Below are positions 37,012 to 46,627 of a stretch of DNA of 64,000 nucleotides, piece after piece; position 1 is the stretch's first letter; the number at the start of each line of letters is the position of its first letter. Both the position numbers and the translations under genes were made by a program. Source of the DNA: CBDFKS01 sp965248905 (lineage in GTDB: Bacteria; Chloroflexota; Dehalococcoidia; Lucifugimonadales; JAGWBF01); the NCBI GenBank assembly GCA_965248905.1, contig CBDFKS010000006.1, positions 248,001 to 312,000 on the forward strand, written 5' to 3'. The notes under the pieces are model-generated. The model saw nothing but the letters and a program-made list of their open reading frames with translations, was not told where the DNA came from and did no database searches.

Positions 37012-37650
37012 CTAGGAGGCTAATTCGGGGATTCGCCGCGTCAACTCAGCCCAATCACCGGTGATTGTGTCGCGGATCAGGGGCTTGAGCCCTGCGAACA
37101 CCTGCTCGGGCATTAATCCCATCACGACCCTGATCCAGACCTCCCGGTCATCGTGTCCCAGCAGAGGGAACATCCAGCGGATGAACTCCGGCACGCGCTC
37201 GGGCGGCACTTTTTGGGCCATGCCGCCGACTATCGAGGCCTGCTCTTCCCCCGAGGTGCGCTCACGCAGGATAGGATAGAGATACACGTCTTCTTTGTCC
37301 AGATGAATCCTCAGGACTGCAGTCAGCGCCGCCGTCTCCCTGGCTGCGACAAGAGCGTCTGATGCGGCCTTGATTTTGGCCAGGCCCTCGGTCATGGTGT
37401 CGAACTCATGGTGATCGTGGAGATAGCCTTGCGCCACCAGCGGTGCCACTCTATCCATGGCCGGAAACACCAGCTCCTCCTCGCCGTTTGCATGCCACTT
37501 TAAAAGCTCGCTGAAAAAGCGAAGTCGCTCCACGGCAGGTGACAAATTACCGTCCTCTGCCGCAGCCTTGTAGGCCGCATCGTCAATAGCTCGCATGTCA
37601 TTGCGCAATGCTCGGTGAATGGAAAGTACAGCATCAAGCGGCGTTACCAT
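37012..37650 (-). CDS. Hemerythrin-like HHE-domain protein
   Basis: 212 residues. The first 120 form a four-helix HHE cation-binding domain: SIHRALRNDM, KWHANGEEELVFPAM, HDHHEFDTM and LRIHLDKEDVYLYPIL supply the His and Glu ligands of a di-iron site. The C-terminal half repeats a weaker helical unit (RWMFPLLGHDDREVWIRVVMGLMPEQVF). Such proteins bind oxygen or nitric oxide or help in iron and redox sensing. Soluble; convergent with the sigma gene 15 bp away. Confidence 0.85.
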   Translation of the reverse strand: MVTPLDAVLSIHRALRNDMRAIDDAAYKAAAEDGNLSPAVERLRFFSELLKWHANGEEELVFPAMDRVAPLVAQGYLHDHHEFDTMTEGLAKIKAASDALVAARETAALTAVLRIHLDKEDVYLYPILRERTSGEEQASIVGGMAQKVPPERVPEFIRWMFPLLGHDDREVWIRVVMGLMPEQVFAGLKPLIRDTITGDWAELTRRIPELAS

Positions 37651-37850
37651 AGCAGTCTATCTCCTTTTGTGAAGTTGGCCCACGTGGCGTCACTAGAGTA
37701 AGTTTAGATAGGGGAACTGCGCTGTAGTAGATGGCGATTGTGCCACACACGAGGCTCTGAGGTCAACAGGGCGATATTTCCGCAAATTAGCGTTGCGGCC
37801 GGTACAGACAATAAGGCAGGTCATCCTTGGACCTGTGCTTTAGAGGTAGA

Positions 37851-40445
37851 CTAGGGCCTAGATCTGGAGCGTGCCCGCCAGGCCTCTCCATCGGCAAGCA
37901 CCATGCGTGTCCACTCAGCGGCCGGAAGGTCGAGCCCAGCCTGATACCGGCGCGTAGCATCGACCAGCAGATCATGGGTGCGGGTATCCACTAGAACGTT
38001 CGAAATCGGCCATGATAGTCCTTGGCCGCCGCCCCCCTCTCGCAGGTTCGTCTGCGCCTCGACAATGAGTCTCCGGGCCTCGTCAATCTCGCCACGGAAA
38101 TTCGTCACCATCCCAAGTCCCAACAATACTGCGCCCACACCGTGACGGTCTCCTAGGTCGCCCATTATCGAGAGACTCTCCTCGTATAGCGCTGTAGCTC
38201 TATCCAACTCGTCGGATTCCAAAGCGATGTTTGCTAGAGGGAGCAGGATCCACGCTATGAAAGTGAAGTCGCCGACGCGCCGAAATATCTCCAAGCTTCG
38301 GGTATACTGGTCGTGCGCGCGAGTCAGGTCTCCCAAAAACCAAGCAGTAGAACCCAGGAACCAGCCACAAAAGGCGTCCCCCCACTCGAATCTGGCGGCT
38401 CGCATTGCTTCCTGAATCTCGGTGAACCTTCGACTCGAAGCGTCCAGTTCCCGCTGGTACCACCGGATCATAGCATCGTAGGTCTTAGCCGTACCAATCC
38501 CCTGCTCGTCACCCAGATCAAGAAAGAGCGCTAATCCTTCACCTATTCTCGCAAGACACCCTTCCAAGTCATCCTGCCGGAGCATCGATTGAAAGAAGCC
38601 GGCCTGGACGAGTGCTAATGCACGTGTCTCTAACGAGCCCCCTTCGACGGCTAGCACCAGGTCGAACCATTCCGTGCCTTCAGCCACATGCCGGCGTATT
38701 ATCCAGAACCAGGTCAAGGCGGCCGCGGTGCGCTGTGCGAGACCAGCATCTCCAGCGTCGACACCCCACTTTAGCGCGACGCGGAGATTGTCGTGTTCTG
38801 TTTCCAGCCTCGCCAGCCATTCAAGCTGGCCTGGACCGCGAAGCTCCGGTGCAGCCCGCTCGGCGAGGTCCTGAAAGTACCGGGCGTGTCGACCACCCGC
38901 TTCCGACGCCTCGTCTGCTGTGATCCGGTCGGCGCCGTACTGTCGTAACGGCTCCAGCAGCTGGTATCTGACATCCTCACCTGTGTGCACAGTCTGTACC
39001 AGGGATTTGTCCACTAGCTGGCCCAGTGAATCTATGACCTCATACTCATCATCGGTCCCGCTGACGGCGGCCAAAGCAGCGAGAGTGAACCCACCTCGGA
39101 ACACCGATAGCTGGTGGAAGAGCGTCTGCTGCTCGGAGCTCAGCATGTCGTAGCTCCAGTCGATGGCAAGCTCAAGAGTACGGTGGTGTGGCAACGCGTC
39201 AACCGGTCCGCCCTTGAGCAACTTGAAGCATTCATCGAGCCGGCGGGCGATATCTGCCGGTTGCAACAACTTCACACGAGACGCCGCCAGCTCTATCGCT
39301 AGAGGGATCCCGTCGAGCCTTCGTATAATCTGGCCCACGGAAGCTGCATTATTTGCCGTCAGCTCGAACCCAGGACTTGCAGCTCGAGCCCGTTGCAGGA
39401 AGAGGTGCACTGAAGAGAAATCAGCCATGGTACCGCAGTCGGCGTTGTCTTCCGGGGTGGATAACGGTAACACCTGAAACGTACGCTCGCCCGCGAGGTT
39501 CAAGGCCTCTCGGCTGGTGGCAATTACGGTGACACCGGAGGAAGAAATCAACCGCTGAATGAGCGACGCGGCTCCAGCAAGGATGTGTTCGCAGTTGTCG
39601 ACGATGAACAGTAACTGCTTGTCGGAGAGGTAGCTGGCGAGACCGTCCTCGCCGACGCCGAAAAGGGAGGCGGCTTCCCTGGTCAGGACCTTCGGGTCAG
39701 CGATGGGCGCCAACCCGTGGAACCACACTCCGTCCTGGAAATGCCCGGCGGAGAGACGGCCAAGCTCCAGGGCCAGGCGAGTTTTCCCCGTCCCACCGAA
39801 CCCCGTCAGGGTAATCAAGCGGGAATCATTTAGCCACGCAGCCAACTGTTCGAGCTCGGTCTCCCGCCCGAGCAAGCTGTCGGGCGGCTCCGGGAGATTG
39901 CCAATTTCCTCGGACTTGATGGGAGGAAAGTCGCTGGGTAGAGCCGGGTGGCGAAGGTGGTAAATGTTATCGGCTCTAGATAAGTCACGAAGCCTGTGAA
40001 CACCCAGGTCGAACAGGCTCGCCTGAGAAGGCATTTCGGAGCACAGGAGAGCCGCCGTTTTGGATACCAGTATCTGTCCGCCATGGGCGGCGGACATCAG
40101 TCGGGCTACGTGATTGAGGCAGGAGCCGAAGTAATAGCCGTCGCGCTCATAGGCTTCGCCAGCATGGACCCCCATCCGTACCTTCAACGGTCCGATAGCG
40201 CCCCAGTCCTCGCTGAACAGCGCCTGCTGGGCCTGCAAAGCAGCCTCGATCGCTGCGGAGGGCGTCGAGAAAGCCGCTCCCATGCCGTCACCAGTGTGCT
40301 TGTAGACCTCGCCGCCGCAGTCTCTCACAGCTCCGTGCACCAGCTCGTCGTGTCGTGAAACGACGCCATCCATAGCAGATGGGAAAGCCTCCCACAGCCG
40401 TGTACTGCCTTGGATATCGCTGAACAGGAAGGTGTAGACTGGCAT
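37851..40445 (-). CDS. Adenylate/guanylate cyclase-STAND ATPase-TPR regulator
   Basis: 864 residues. Residues 1-170 are a class III nucleotide cyclase domain: FLFSDIQGSTRLWEAF (metal Asp), GGEVYKHTGDGMGAAF (second Asp) and VRMGVHAGEAYERDGYYFG. From about 190 an NB-ARC/STAND ATPase follows (GRETELEQLAAWL, P-loop TLTGFGGTGKTRLALELG, LLFIVDNCEHIL, LAIELAASRVKLL). The last 350 residues form TPR-like helices. It is a one-protein signalling switch of a kind common in actinobacteria and Chloroflexota; the ligand and target are unknown. No membrane segment, no DNA-binding domain. Confidence 0.9.
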   Translation of the reverse strand: MPVYTFLFSDIQGSTRLWEAFPSAMDGVVSRHDELVHGAVRDCGGEVYKHTGDGMGAAFSTPSAAIEAALQAQQALFSEDWGAIGPLKVRMGVHAGEAYERDGYYFGSCLNHVARLMSAAHGGQILVSKTAALLCSEMPSQASLFDLGVHRLRDLSRADNIYHLRHPALPSDFPPIKSEEIGNLPEPPDSLLGRETELEQLAAWLNDSRLITLTGFGGTGKTRLALELGRLSAGHFQDGVWFHGLAPIADPKVLTREAASLFGVGEDGLASYLSDKQLLFIVDNCEHILAGAASLIQRLISSSGVTVIATSREALNLAGERTFQVLPLSTPEDNADCGTMADFSSVHLFLQRARAASPGFELTANNAASVGQIIRRLDGIPLAIELAASRVKLLQPADIARRLDECFKLLKGGPVDALPHHRTLELAIDWSYDMLSSEQQTLFHQLSVFRGGFTLAALAAVSGTDDEYEVIDSLGQLVDKSLVQTVHTGEDVRYQLLEPLRQYGADRITADEASEAGGRHARYFQDLAERAAPELRGPGQLEWLARLETEHDNLRVALKWGVDAGDAGLAQRTAAALTWFWIIRRHVAEGTEWFDLVLAVEGGSLETRALALVQAGFFQSMLRQDDLEGCLARIGEGLALFLDLGDEQGIGTAKTYDAMIRWYQRELDASSRRFTEIQEAMRAARFEWGDAFCGWFLGSTAWFLGDLTRAHDQYTRSLEIFRRVGDFTFIAWILLPLANIALESDELDRATALYEESLSIMGDLGDRHGVGAVLLGLGMVTNFRGEIDEARRLIVEAQTNLREGGGGQGLSWPISNVLVDTRTHDLLVDATRRYQAGLDLPAAEWTRMVLADGEAWRARSRSRP

Positions 40446-40753
40446 TTCTTATATCAGATCGGGTCATCCAGAAAGTGGATCATCTCTGATGACGGTGATG
40501 ATACGGACGGTGTGGAAAGCAGTCAAAGTGCAAGGTATAGCGAGTATCTGCGCTATAACCAATTGGATTCATTCAGTGGGCTTGGGGTGTCCAGAACAAG
40601 CTTCAGCTATTTCAGCCAGTCTAGCACCTGCACTAACTATAATCCTCCTGGACGCAACTGAACAGGCCCGTATTCCTACTGGGTTAGGACTTACTCACCC
40701 TATTGATGTGAGGACGGCGGGTTAAGCTCTTGGATACAGCAAGGGCATTATGG
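40446..40753. other. Gene-free region
   Basis: About 308 bp between two minus-strand genes. No repeat, RNA or credible small gene seen; open frames here lack ribosome-binding sites. It should hold the promoter of the cyclase gene's upstream neighbour region, but no clear hexamers were found. Confidence 0.4.
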
Positions 40754-41620
40754 CTAAAACTGGAAAGAGTCCATCAGCTTCTGCATATTCATAGCTGGGA
40801 CCTTTTGGTGGATCTGGTCAAGCCGTTGGGTCAGGGAGGGGCGGCCTTTGGCTCGATATACCACGCCAACCGGTAGTCCGCCCTGCTGGATTATGTCGTA
40901 GGCAGCTCTACGATCGGACGGGTCGTGGTCCTCTGGTATATCCCATATGGTGGGCTCGATTCCCGCCTTGGGGTTTCCTTTGATTATTTCATAGGTGTCA
41001 TTGTAGGTGGTGCATGGAGATTGCACGTGAACTATGGAGAACCCAGGATGCTCCATTCCCTCGCTAATGAGCTTGGCCAGCACTCGTGGCTGACTGGAAA
41101 ACCCGGAAGCGATGAACGACACTCCCAATGTGAGGTACAGCTCCAGGGGATTTAACGAGTCCTCGATTTTGCCATAGGGTGTCGAGCTCGTGGTCTCGCC
41201 CAGCTCCGTGGTCGGGGAGCTCTGGCCTTTTGTCAGCCCATAGACACCGTTATCCATGATGACTGCACAAATATCCAGGTTTCGACTTGCCTGTGGAGAG
41301 AGATGTTCCGCTCCTATGCTCAGAAAATCTCCATCGCCCGCAACGACGATTACATTTAAATCCGGGCGGGCCATTTTGACACCCATGGCTATGGGCAGGG
41401 AGCGGCCATGGATGCCGTGAAATCCATAGGGTTGGGGTCCTTGCAACAGGTGAACCAGGTTGCCGGAACAACCTATTCCCGCCACTACCACGTTGTTCTC
41501 CATGGGGAGGGCGGTCTTCTCGATTCGGTCTGCCGCGGCGAACTCCAGGGACCGGCGAACACCAAAGTCACCACAGCCTGGGCACCATTTGAAGTCATAC
41601 TCGGGGTTCTTGGTGGTCAT
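40754..41620 (-). CDS. korB: 2-oxoacid:ferredoxin oxidoreductase beta subunit
   Basis: 288 residues. The thiamine-diphosphate subunit: WCPGCGDFGV near residue 12 (Cys of an iron-sulfur site), VAGIGCSGN, HGIHGRSLPIAMGVKMA and the TPP motif VVAGDGDFLSIGAEHL with MDNGVYGLTKGQSSPT. It overlaps korA by 4 bases (ATGA). With KorA it oxidises a 2-oxo acid, probably 2-oxoglutarate, to an acyl-CoA while reducing ferredoxin. Confidence 0.92.
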   Translation of the reverse strand: MTTKNPEYDFKWCPGCGDFGVRRSLEFAAADRIEKTALPMENNVVVAGIGCSGNLVHLLQGPQPYGFHGIHGRSLPIAMGVKMARPDLNVIVVAGDGDFLSIGAEHLSPQASRNLDICAVIMDNGVYGLTKGQSSPTTELGETTSSTPYGKIEDSLNPLELYLTLGVSFIASGFSSQPRVLAKLISEGMEHPGFSIVHVQSPCTTYNDTYEIIKGNPKAGIEPTIWDIPEDHDPSDRRAAYDIIQQGGLPVGVVYRAKGRPSLTQRLDQIHQKVPAMNMQKLMDSFQF

Positions 41621-43317
41621 GCTAAAACGACCCCTTTCCTCTGTGAATCAACTATCTGTTCTATGTTCTTTACCAATCCACTGACCTTGAACGGCAGTCC
41701 TGTGTACTGGGTAATGGACTCGGTGCGGATGCCCTGAGCGCGTAGTATGCTGGCAAATTGGCCTTGATAGTTGAGCTCAGGAACTATAACCAGCTCCTTC
41801 TCCCGTAGCTCCTCCAGCAATTTGGGTGGCATCGGGTGTAGCTGCATCGTATAGTACCAGCCGATGCGCTGCCCCCGGGATAGCAGCGCGTGATACGCTT
41901 CCCGTGTCGGACCCTTTGAGCCTCCCCAGGTCATGACCGCTATTGGCTCCGACTGATTTTCAGCTTCGTAGTTATCGTCTTCCAGAAGCTTCAATTTGCT
42001 GAAGCGGCGCTGGGTCATCTGAATGTGCCTGCTGGGCAAGTGGGTGGTATCGCCCATGGCGTCGTGCTCGCTGCCGTTAGCTACGTAGGAGCCCGGCTGG
42101 CCGGGAATGGGCATTGGGGACAGCTCAAGCCCATCGTATCTCAAATACCCGTTGCTCCCCTGATACACCTTTCGATCCTTGATTTCCAGTTTCGACAGAT
42201 CAGGCTTGACGATGTTCTGAGCTCGCTCAGCCAATGACATTTCAGTCATGAGGATTACCGGGCCTTGATACGTCTCGGCCCAATTCAATGCTTTGATGGC
42301 CGCGTAGAAACATTCTTCCACGGATCCTGGCGCTATGATAGGCAGTGCCACATCGCCGTGCGCCGGATGTAGGCAGGACAGGAGGTCCGACTGCTCTGTC
42401 TTGGTAGGCAACCCTGTGGCCGGACCGCCCCTTTGAACGTCTACTACCACAAGGGGAATCTCGGCCATCCATCCCAGGCCTAGGCCCTCGCTCATAAGGG
42501 AGAACCCTGGCCCAGCGGTAGCTGTCATGGCCTTCTTGCCGGCGAAACCTGCTCCCAAGAGTGCGGTAATGGACTCTATCTCCGAGCTCACTTGATAGGC
42601 GAACTTGCCTGGCTGCACCAGGTGGCGTTCCATAAACAGGAGGATTGTGGTGGCCGGGGATATGGGATATCCCACGTAGAAGTCCAGGCCCGCTGCTAGC
42701 GCTCCGAGAGAGATGGCTTCATTACCCTTGACCATGAGCTGTTCCCAGTCGGGCTTGATCGGAGTTGCCAATTCCCCTATCTGCATCTCGCCGGTGGCCG
42801 CGTGTTCGTAGCCAAGACTCAGTGCTTTGATATTGGAGTTTACGATTGCATCGCGTCCCTTGAAGCGGTTTCTTACGAACTCCTCAAAGTAGCTTAACGG
42901 CATATTTACCAGGTGGGCAAGGGCGCCTATCATTACCATGTTGGCAGATCGAGCTTCGCCCGCTTCCTTAGCCAGCGTATCGAAAGGGATCCCTACGGCC
43001 CGGCCGTCTGAGCTTATCTCGAAGGCAGAATCGTGTAAGACTACGCCGCCGTCCCTGACCTCATCCCGGTGAGTCTCGTAGGCTTCGAGGTTCAGGGCTA
43101 CCAGTACGTCCAGGTCATCGCCTGGGCTTAGAACGGGCGTGGTACAGATGCGTGTCTGGGTCCAGGTAGGCCCTCCCATAATTTGAGAGGGGAAGGTCGC
43201 GAAGGTCTGGGTATGATAACCTACAGAAGCAGCAGCTCGGGCTAACATCTCGGCCGCGGTAACTACACCTTGGCCACCCTCCCCCGCGAACCGGACTACG
43301 AAATCCTGCGTCTGCAT
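41617..43317 (-). CDS. korA: 2-oxoacid:ferredoxin oxidoreductase, fused gamma-alpha subunit
   Basis: 566 residues. Residues 1 to about 180 are the gamma domain (VRFAGEGGQGVVTAAEMLARAA, then LDVLVALNLEAYETH), and residues 190-566 the alpha domain (GNEAISLGALAAGLDFYVGYPISPATTILLFMERHL, ESITALLGAGFAGKKAMTATAGPGFSLMSEGLG). The gamma-alpha fusion and the absence of a ferredoxin subunit fit the KorAB type used for 2-oxoglutarate in many aerobic bacteria and archaea. Start ATG 43317 has GGAGG upstream. Confidence 0.93.
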   Translation of the reverse strand: MQTQDFVVRFAGEGGQGVVTAAEMLARAAASVGYHTQTFATFPSQIMGGPTWTQTRICTTPVLSPGDDLDVLVALNLEAYETHRDEVRDGGVVLHDSAFEISSDGRAVGIPFDTLAKEAGEARSANMVMIGALAHLVNMPLSYFEEFVRNRFKGRDAIVNSNIKALSLGYEHAATGEMQIGELATPIKPDWEQLMVKGNEAISLGALAAGLDFYVGYPISPATTILLFMERHLVQPGKFAYQVSSEIESITALLGAGFAGKKAMTATAGPGFSLMSEGLGLGWMAEIPLVVVDVQRGGPATGLPTKTEQSDLLSCLHPAHGDVALPIIAPGSVEECFYAAIKALNWAETYQGPVILMTEMSLAERAQNIVKPDLSKLEIKDRKVYQGSNGYLRYDGLELSPMPIPGQPGSYVANGSEHDAMGDTTHLPSRHIQMTQRRFSKLKLLEDDNYEAENQSEPIAVMTWGGSKGPTREAYHALLSRGQRIGWYYTMQLHPMPPKLLEELREKELVIVPELNYQGQFASILRAQGIRTESITQYTGLPFKVSGLVKNIEQIVDSQRKGVVLA

Positions 43318-43733
43318 CGAGTTCCTCCTATGGAACCTTCATTGTTTGGTGTTCGTGCGCTCTTCGTCTGTCAGTTGATTTGGGACAAGCTGGGTTAATA
43401 GGAGAGTTAAGCTGGATTAGCGCTGGCAGCGACCTGTGGCTTTTTTAGATGCCGACTGGCTAGATTGAATCTGCATCTTCTAAAAATCTGGGGTTAGATA
43501 CTGCGACCATTGCTCCGGACGATCGCTATTCGGGACGCATACTTTTAGCTCCAACGATGAGCCTAGTCGGTCACATAACGTTCCAAATATAGCATCAGCC
43601 ATAAGGTTTGTCAATAAAGTCGGAAGGGCTTTGACGTCTAATATCGATTGATAATTGGGCATAAATTACGAAAACTGGCTAAATTAACTTAATGGATAGC
43701 TCGTTTCTTGCACACCCCAGAAGTGCTCAACTT
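43318..43733. other. Gene-free AT-richer region
   Basis: About 416 bp upstream of korA and downstream of the PLP enzyme. A 60-codon minus-strand frame (43480-43662) lacks a ribosome-binding site and any known motif, so it is not called. No repeat recognised. Confidence 0.4.
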
Positions 43734-45029
43734 CTATTCTGGTGGCCCGAAGAGCACTTTCTCCAAGGAACTGCGGTCTGAAATAACTCGGGCCAGGGCG
43801 TCTATGGAGGCGTCCACTCCCTCTAAGATCCCCTCATTACTGATATCGTCGCCCTCTCGCAAGGAGTTCACCTTGACGCTCATCATCTTGGATGCACCGG
43901 GGTAATGTAGCGATGCCACGCAAAGGAAACCGAAACCTCTGAGCATGAGCATGGAGTGGGTTACGCTAAGGTCTACTGGCGCGAGGTCTGTCTCTTCCAG
44001 GCCCGCGCGAGAGAGTACTAGCTCGGTGAAGTCATTTAGCGAGAGGTAAATGCCGTCGTAGGCGCCGTACTGAAGGCTCTCACCAAGGATGGGTTTGGCC
44101 AGCTCCCATAGATCGTGGTGACGGTTAAGCCACTGAGAAAAGAGCTCGCGGCCATGTTCAGGTGTGTATTGTTGGAGTGTGCGCAACGCTGCCGCCACGA
44201 TAGCCGGGCGACCTTCGGTGCCCATCATGTTGGCCTTGGCGCCGACCTGGTCCATCAGGTCCGTGCGACCTACGAGTAATCCTGCCCTTGGGCCATAGAA
44301 GGCAGCCTTTTCGCAGCTCGTCATCACCAGGTCCGCTCCCAGGTCGCCTGCCGGTAGCTGCTCATAGAAGGCTGTTCGAGTGCGAGCTCCGGAAGCGTCG
44401 TCCACATACACCGGGACTCCTCGATCGTGGGACACCTCGCAAATCTTCTGCAACTCTTCTTCCGTCAATACTCCCCTGTAAGCCGAGCAGACTATCACCA
44501 ATGGTACGTTCTGCTCCTCGGCCAGCAAAGACCTCAGCTCTTCGGGACTGGTCACTTCAATCCAGCGGGAGCGAGCGAGCTCCACAGCCCGAGGCACTGA
44601 GGGATGGCCATGGCCTCCGACTCCTGGGTATGGAGGCACCACATAAGGCACCACCGAGTTGGGCGGAACCAGCGCCTGTGTCACGGTGATAGTGCCTGCG
44701 GTGACCCTGTTGAATACCTGAGCCCTGTAGCTTTCGTCGCCTCCCAGGTGTTGCCTGGCTAGATCGGTCAGCTCTTCCTCCATTAAGGCAGTGCCCAGGT
44801 ACCGCTCCTGATAAGCAGGCTCCTCGAAAAAGTCGGGTACGGTGCAGTCGTCCACTAAGCCCATTAGATTGTGCAACCCTTCAAGACCGTGCTTTTCGTA
44901 GCGGTGTAGCATGACCTTTTGTGCGGCGCGCACCACCCGGTACTCTACGACTTCGTCCGTAATGATAGTGCCTGGAGCATGGCCGAGAACGCGGTCAATG
45001 TTTTGGGGATGGGCTTTAGAGGCGGACAT
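43734..45029 (-). CDS. SelA-like PLP-dependent enzyme
   Basis: 431 residues. Fold type I PLP enzyme: GTITVTQALVPPNSVVPYV, then PLVIVCSAYRGVLTEEELQKICEVSHDRGVPVYVDDASGARTR (PLP-binding Asp) and the likely Schiff-base Lys in MTSCEKAAFYGPRAGLLVGR. The Gly-Pro-Arg-Ala-Gly segment after the Lys resembles the SelA/cystathionine-beta-lyase-like group (SGDKLLGGPQAG in SelA). The N-terminus lacks the SelA tRNA-binding domain, so it is not the selenocysteine synthase itself. Substrate unknown. Single gene, with an IS630 element 45 bp upstream. Confidence 0.75.
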   Translation of the reverse strand: MSASKAHPQNIDRVLGHAPGTIITDEVVEYRVVRAAQKVMLHRYEKHGLEGLHNLMGLVDDCTVPDFFEEPAYQERYLGTALMEEELTDLARQHLGGDESYRAQVFNRVTAGTITVTQALVPPNSVVPYVVPPYPGVGGHGHPSVPRAVELARSRWIEVTSPEELRSLLAEEQNVPLVIVCSAYRGVLTEEELQKICEVSHDRGVPVYVDDASGARTRTAFYEQLPAGDLGADLVMTSCEKAAFYGPRAGLLVGRTDLMDQVGAKANMMGTEGRPAIVAAALRTLQQYTPEHGRELFSQWLNRHHDLWELAKPILGESLQYGAYDGIYLSLNDFTELVLSRAGLEETDLAPVDLSVTHSMLMLRGFGFLCVASLHYPGASKMMSVKVNSLREGDDISNEGILEGVDASIDALARVISDRSSLEKVLFGPPE

Positions 45030-45073
45030 TCTATTACTCCTTGTGAACGGTTTTAGGCTATATCAAAAAAAGC

Positions 45074-46297
45074 TAGTACTCAGTCAACCTAATTGTTGGC
45101 AGGATAGAGATGGTGAAGCTTGACTCGGGCGTCCACAGTGGAGAATCTCCAGTCAATGGTTGCTCCGGCTTGGTTTCGTTCTGCCTCCAGGGCCGCGATC
45201 TCGCCACTCAAAGTCTCTTCATCGGCAATACGCCGGCGCAGGACTCGCCTGGCCAAGACACTGAACTCGATCTCTGCCATGTTGAGCCAACTACCGTGCT
45301 TGGGAGTGTAGTGAAACTCCAAGCGTTTGCGTATTCGCCTAGCCTCCTTGGGCTCGAAGGTTTCGTAGAGGGAAGCTGGTTTGTGGGTGTTGAGGTTGTC
45401 CAGCACCACCCGGATCTTCTCGGACGCTGGGTAAGCTTCATCGGCCAGCCACCGCATCTGCTTAGCGAAGTCCACCATGGTACGACGTTCGGTCACTGCC
45501 ACATGCCTCCAGCCCGCCAGGGGCTCGCACAGCATGAACAGGTTTCGGGTGCCATTGCGCTGGTACTCGTAATCGTATCGCTCCCGTCGTGCCGGCTTGG
45601 GCGGGATCGGAGACCTCTTTTCCGCCAGCAACTGCTTGGAGGTCTCGTCGAAACAGACCACCGGGCGCTCTGGGTCATAGGGTTCCGCGTAAAGGTCCAG
45701 CACATCCTCCATACACGCCACAAACTCGGCGCTCACCTGGGGAATACACCACTCCTTCTTCTGCCACGGCTTGAGACTGTTTTTTTCAACCGCTTGCGAA
45801 TTCCCTCGTGGGACATGGAGGGCGCCAGCCCCAACTCCACCACCTTGTTTGCCAGGAGCCGCAGGGTCCAGTGGTCATGGCCTGGGGGGGCCTCGCTGCA
45901 CGCCAGGGCAATCAGGTGCGCTTCCCCCCGCTCATCCAGTTTGGTCGGATGTCCTGGCCGAGGATCTTCCTCCAAGGCCCGCTTCAGTCCTCCCTCCAGG
46001 TACCGCCGCTTGGTACGGCACACCGTACCCGCAGACGTGTCCAGCGCCTCCACGATGCGCATCACCCCCCAGCCCGTATCTGCCTTTAGCAGAATACGGG
46101 CCCGGGCAACCTTTCGCGCTGGGCTCTTTCCCCCGCGAATCAGTCGTTCCAACTGGTCTCGTTCTTCCCTTTCCAACCGGACCACATACCGTTCTCGTCC
46201 CATGGCTGCCACCCTCCTACGTCAACACTCCTAAAAAAGGGTAGCAACCTTAGACGTTTTCTTAAACAATTACCAAAACCGAGTTGACTGAGTACTA
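45074..46297 (-). mobile_element. IS630-family insertion sequence
   Basis: 1224 bp between TA dinucleotides. Terminal inverted repeats are perfect over 15 bp (TAGTACTCAGTCAAC at 45074; complement ending 46297), TA being the usual IS630/Tc1 target duplication. One transposase gene in two frames. The same end sequence occurs in the MITE at 59182, which makes this element the likely source of transposase for the MITEs. Confidence 0.92.
45089..46203 (-). CDS. IS630-family transposase made by -1 frameshift
   Basis: Two overlapping frames. The first starts at ATG 46203 (AGGAGG 9 bases upstream) with MGRERYVVRLEREERDQL and a helix-turn-helix (ARILLKADTGWGVMRIVEAL). It would stop at 45733. A run of seven A (45786-45780 on the minus strand) allows a -1 slip, after which the reading continues NSLKPWQKKEWCIPQ, the conserved IS630 stretch, into the catalytic domain: VVCFDETSK, VVLDNLNTHKP and SWLNMAEIEF give the D, D and E. 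Full length is about 370 residues. The stop TAG is inside the left terminal repeat. Both halves are undamaged, so it is probably active. Confidence 0.88.
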
Positions 46298-46499
46298 GAG
46301 CTAAATGTCAGGCATAATATAACTCAGGACATCACACTCGTCAATTTTTGAGCCGCGGCGTTTATAGCCATGAATCGTCAGCCTAGAGAGCGGGACAGAG
46401 TCTTGAATAGCACCCGGCCTTTTCGACTGTCATTCCCGCGAAAATAGGCAGAGCCAACCTACTCCCCCTTGTGAGAGAGGATTGAGGTGGGTGGTATCA

Positions 46500-46617
46500 C
46501 ACCCCCATCCTAGCCTTCCCCCATCGAGGGGGAATGGACTTGTTCTCTCCCCCCTTAACGGGGAGAGTTAGAGTGGGGGTGAAACGATGCATCAATTTTA
46601 AGGTTGACTAAGCACTA
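46500..46617. repeat. Truncated IS630-type MITE
   Basis: Homologous to most of the 59182-59335 MITE in reverse orientation: CACCCCCATCCTAGCCTTCC at its left and the end GGTTGACTAAGCACTA at 46602-46617. The other terminal repeat (about 35 bp) is missing. It ends 10 bp from the stop codon of the antitoxin-like gene. The rest of the 46298-46499 gap shows nothing recognisable. Confidence 0.75.
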
Positions 46618-46627
46618 AGTTCCCCTT

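Noticed and set aside
43480..43662. 60-codon minus-strand frame
   Set aside because: No ribosome-binding site, no known motif, AT-richer intergenic composition.
46203..46212. GTG 46212 as transposase start
   Set aside because: It overlaps the AGGAGG site; ATG 46203 has the correct spacing.
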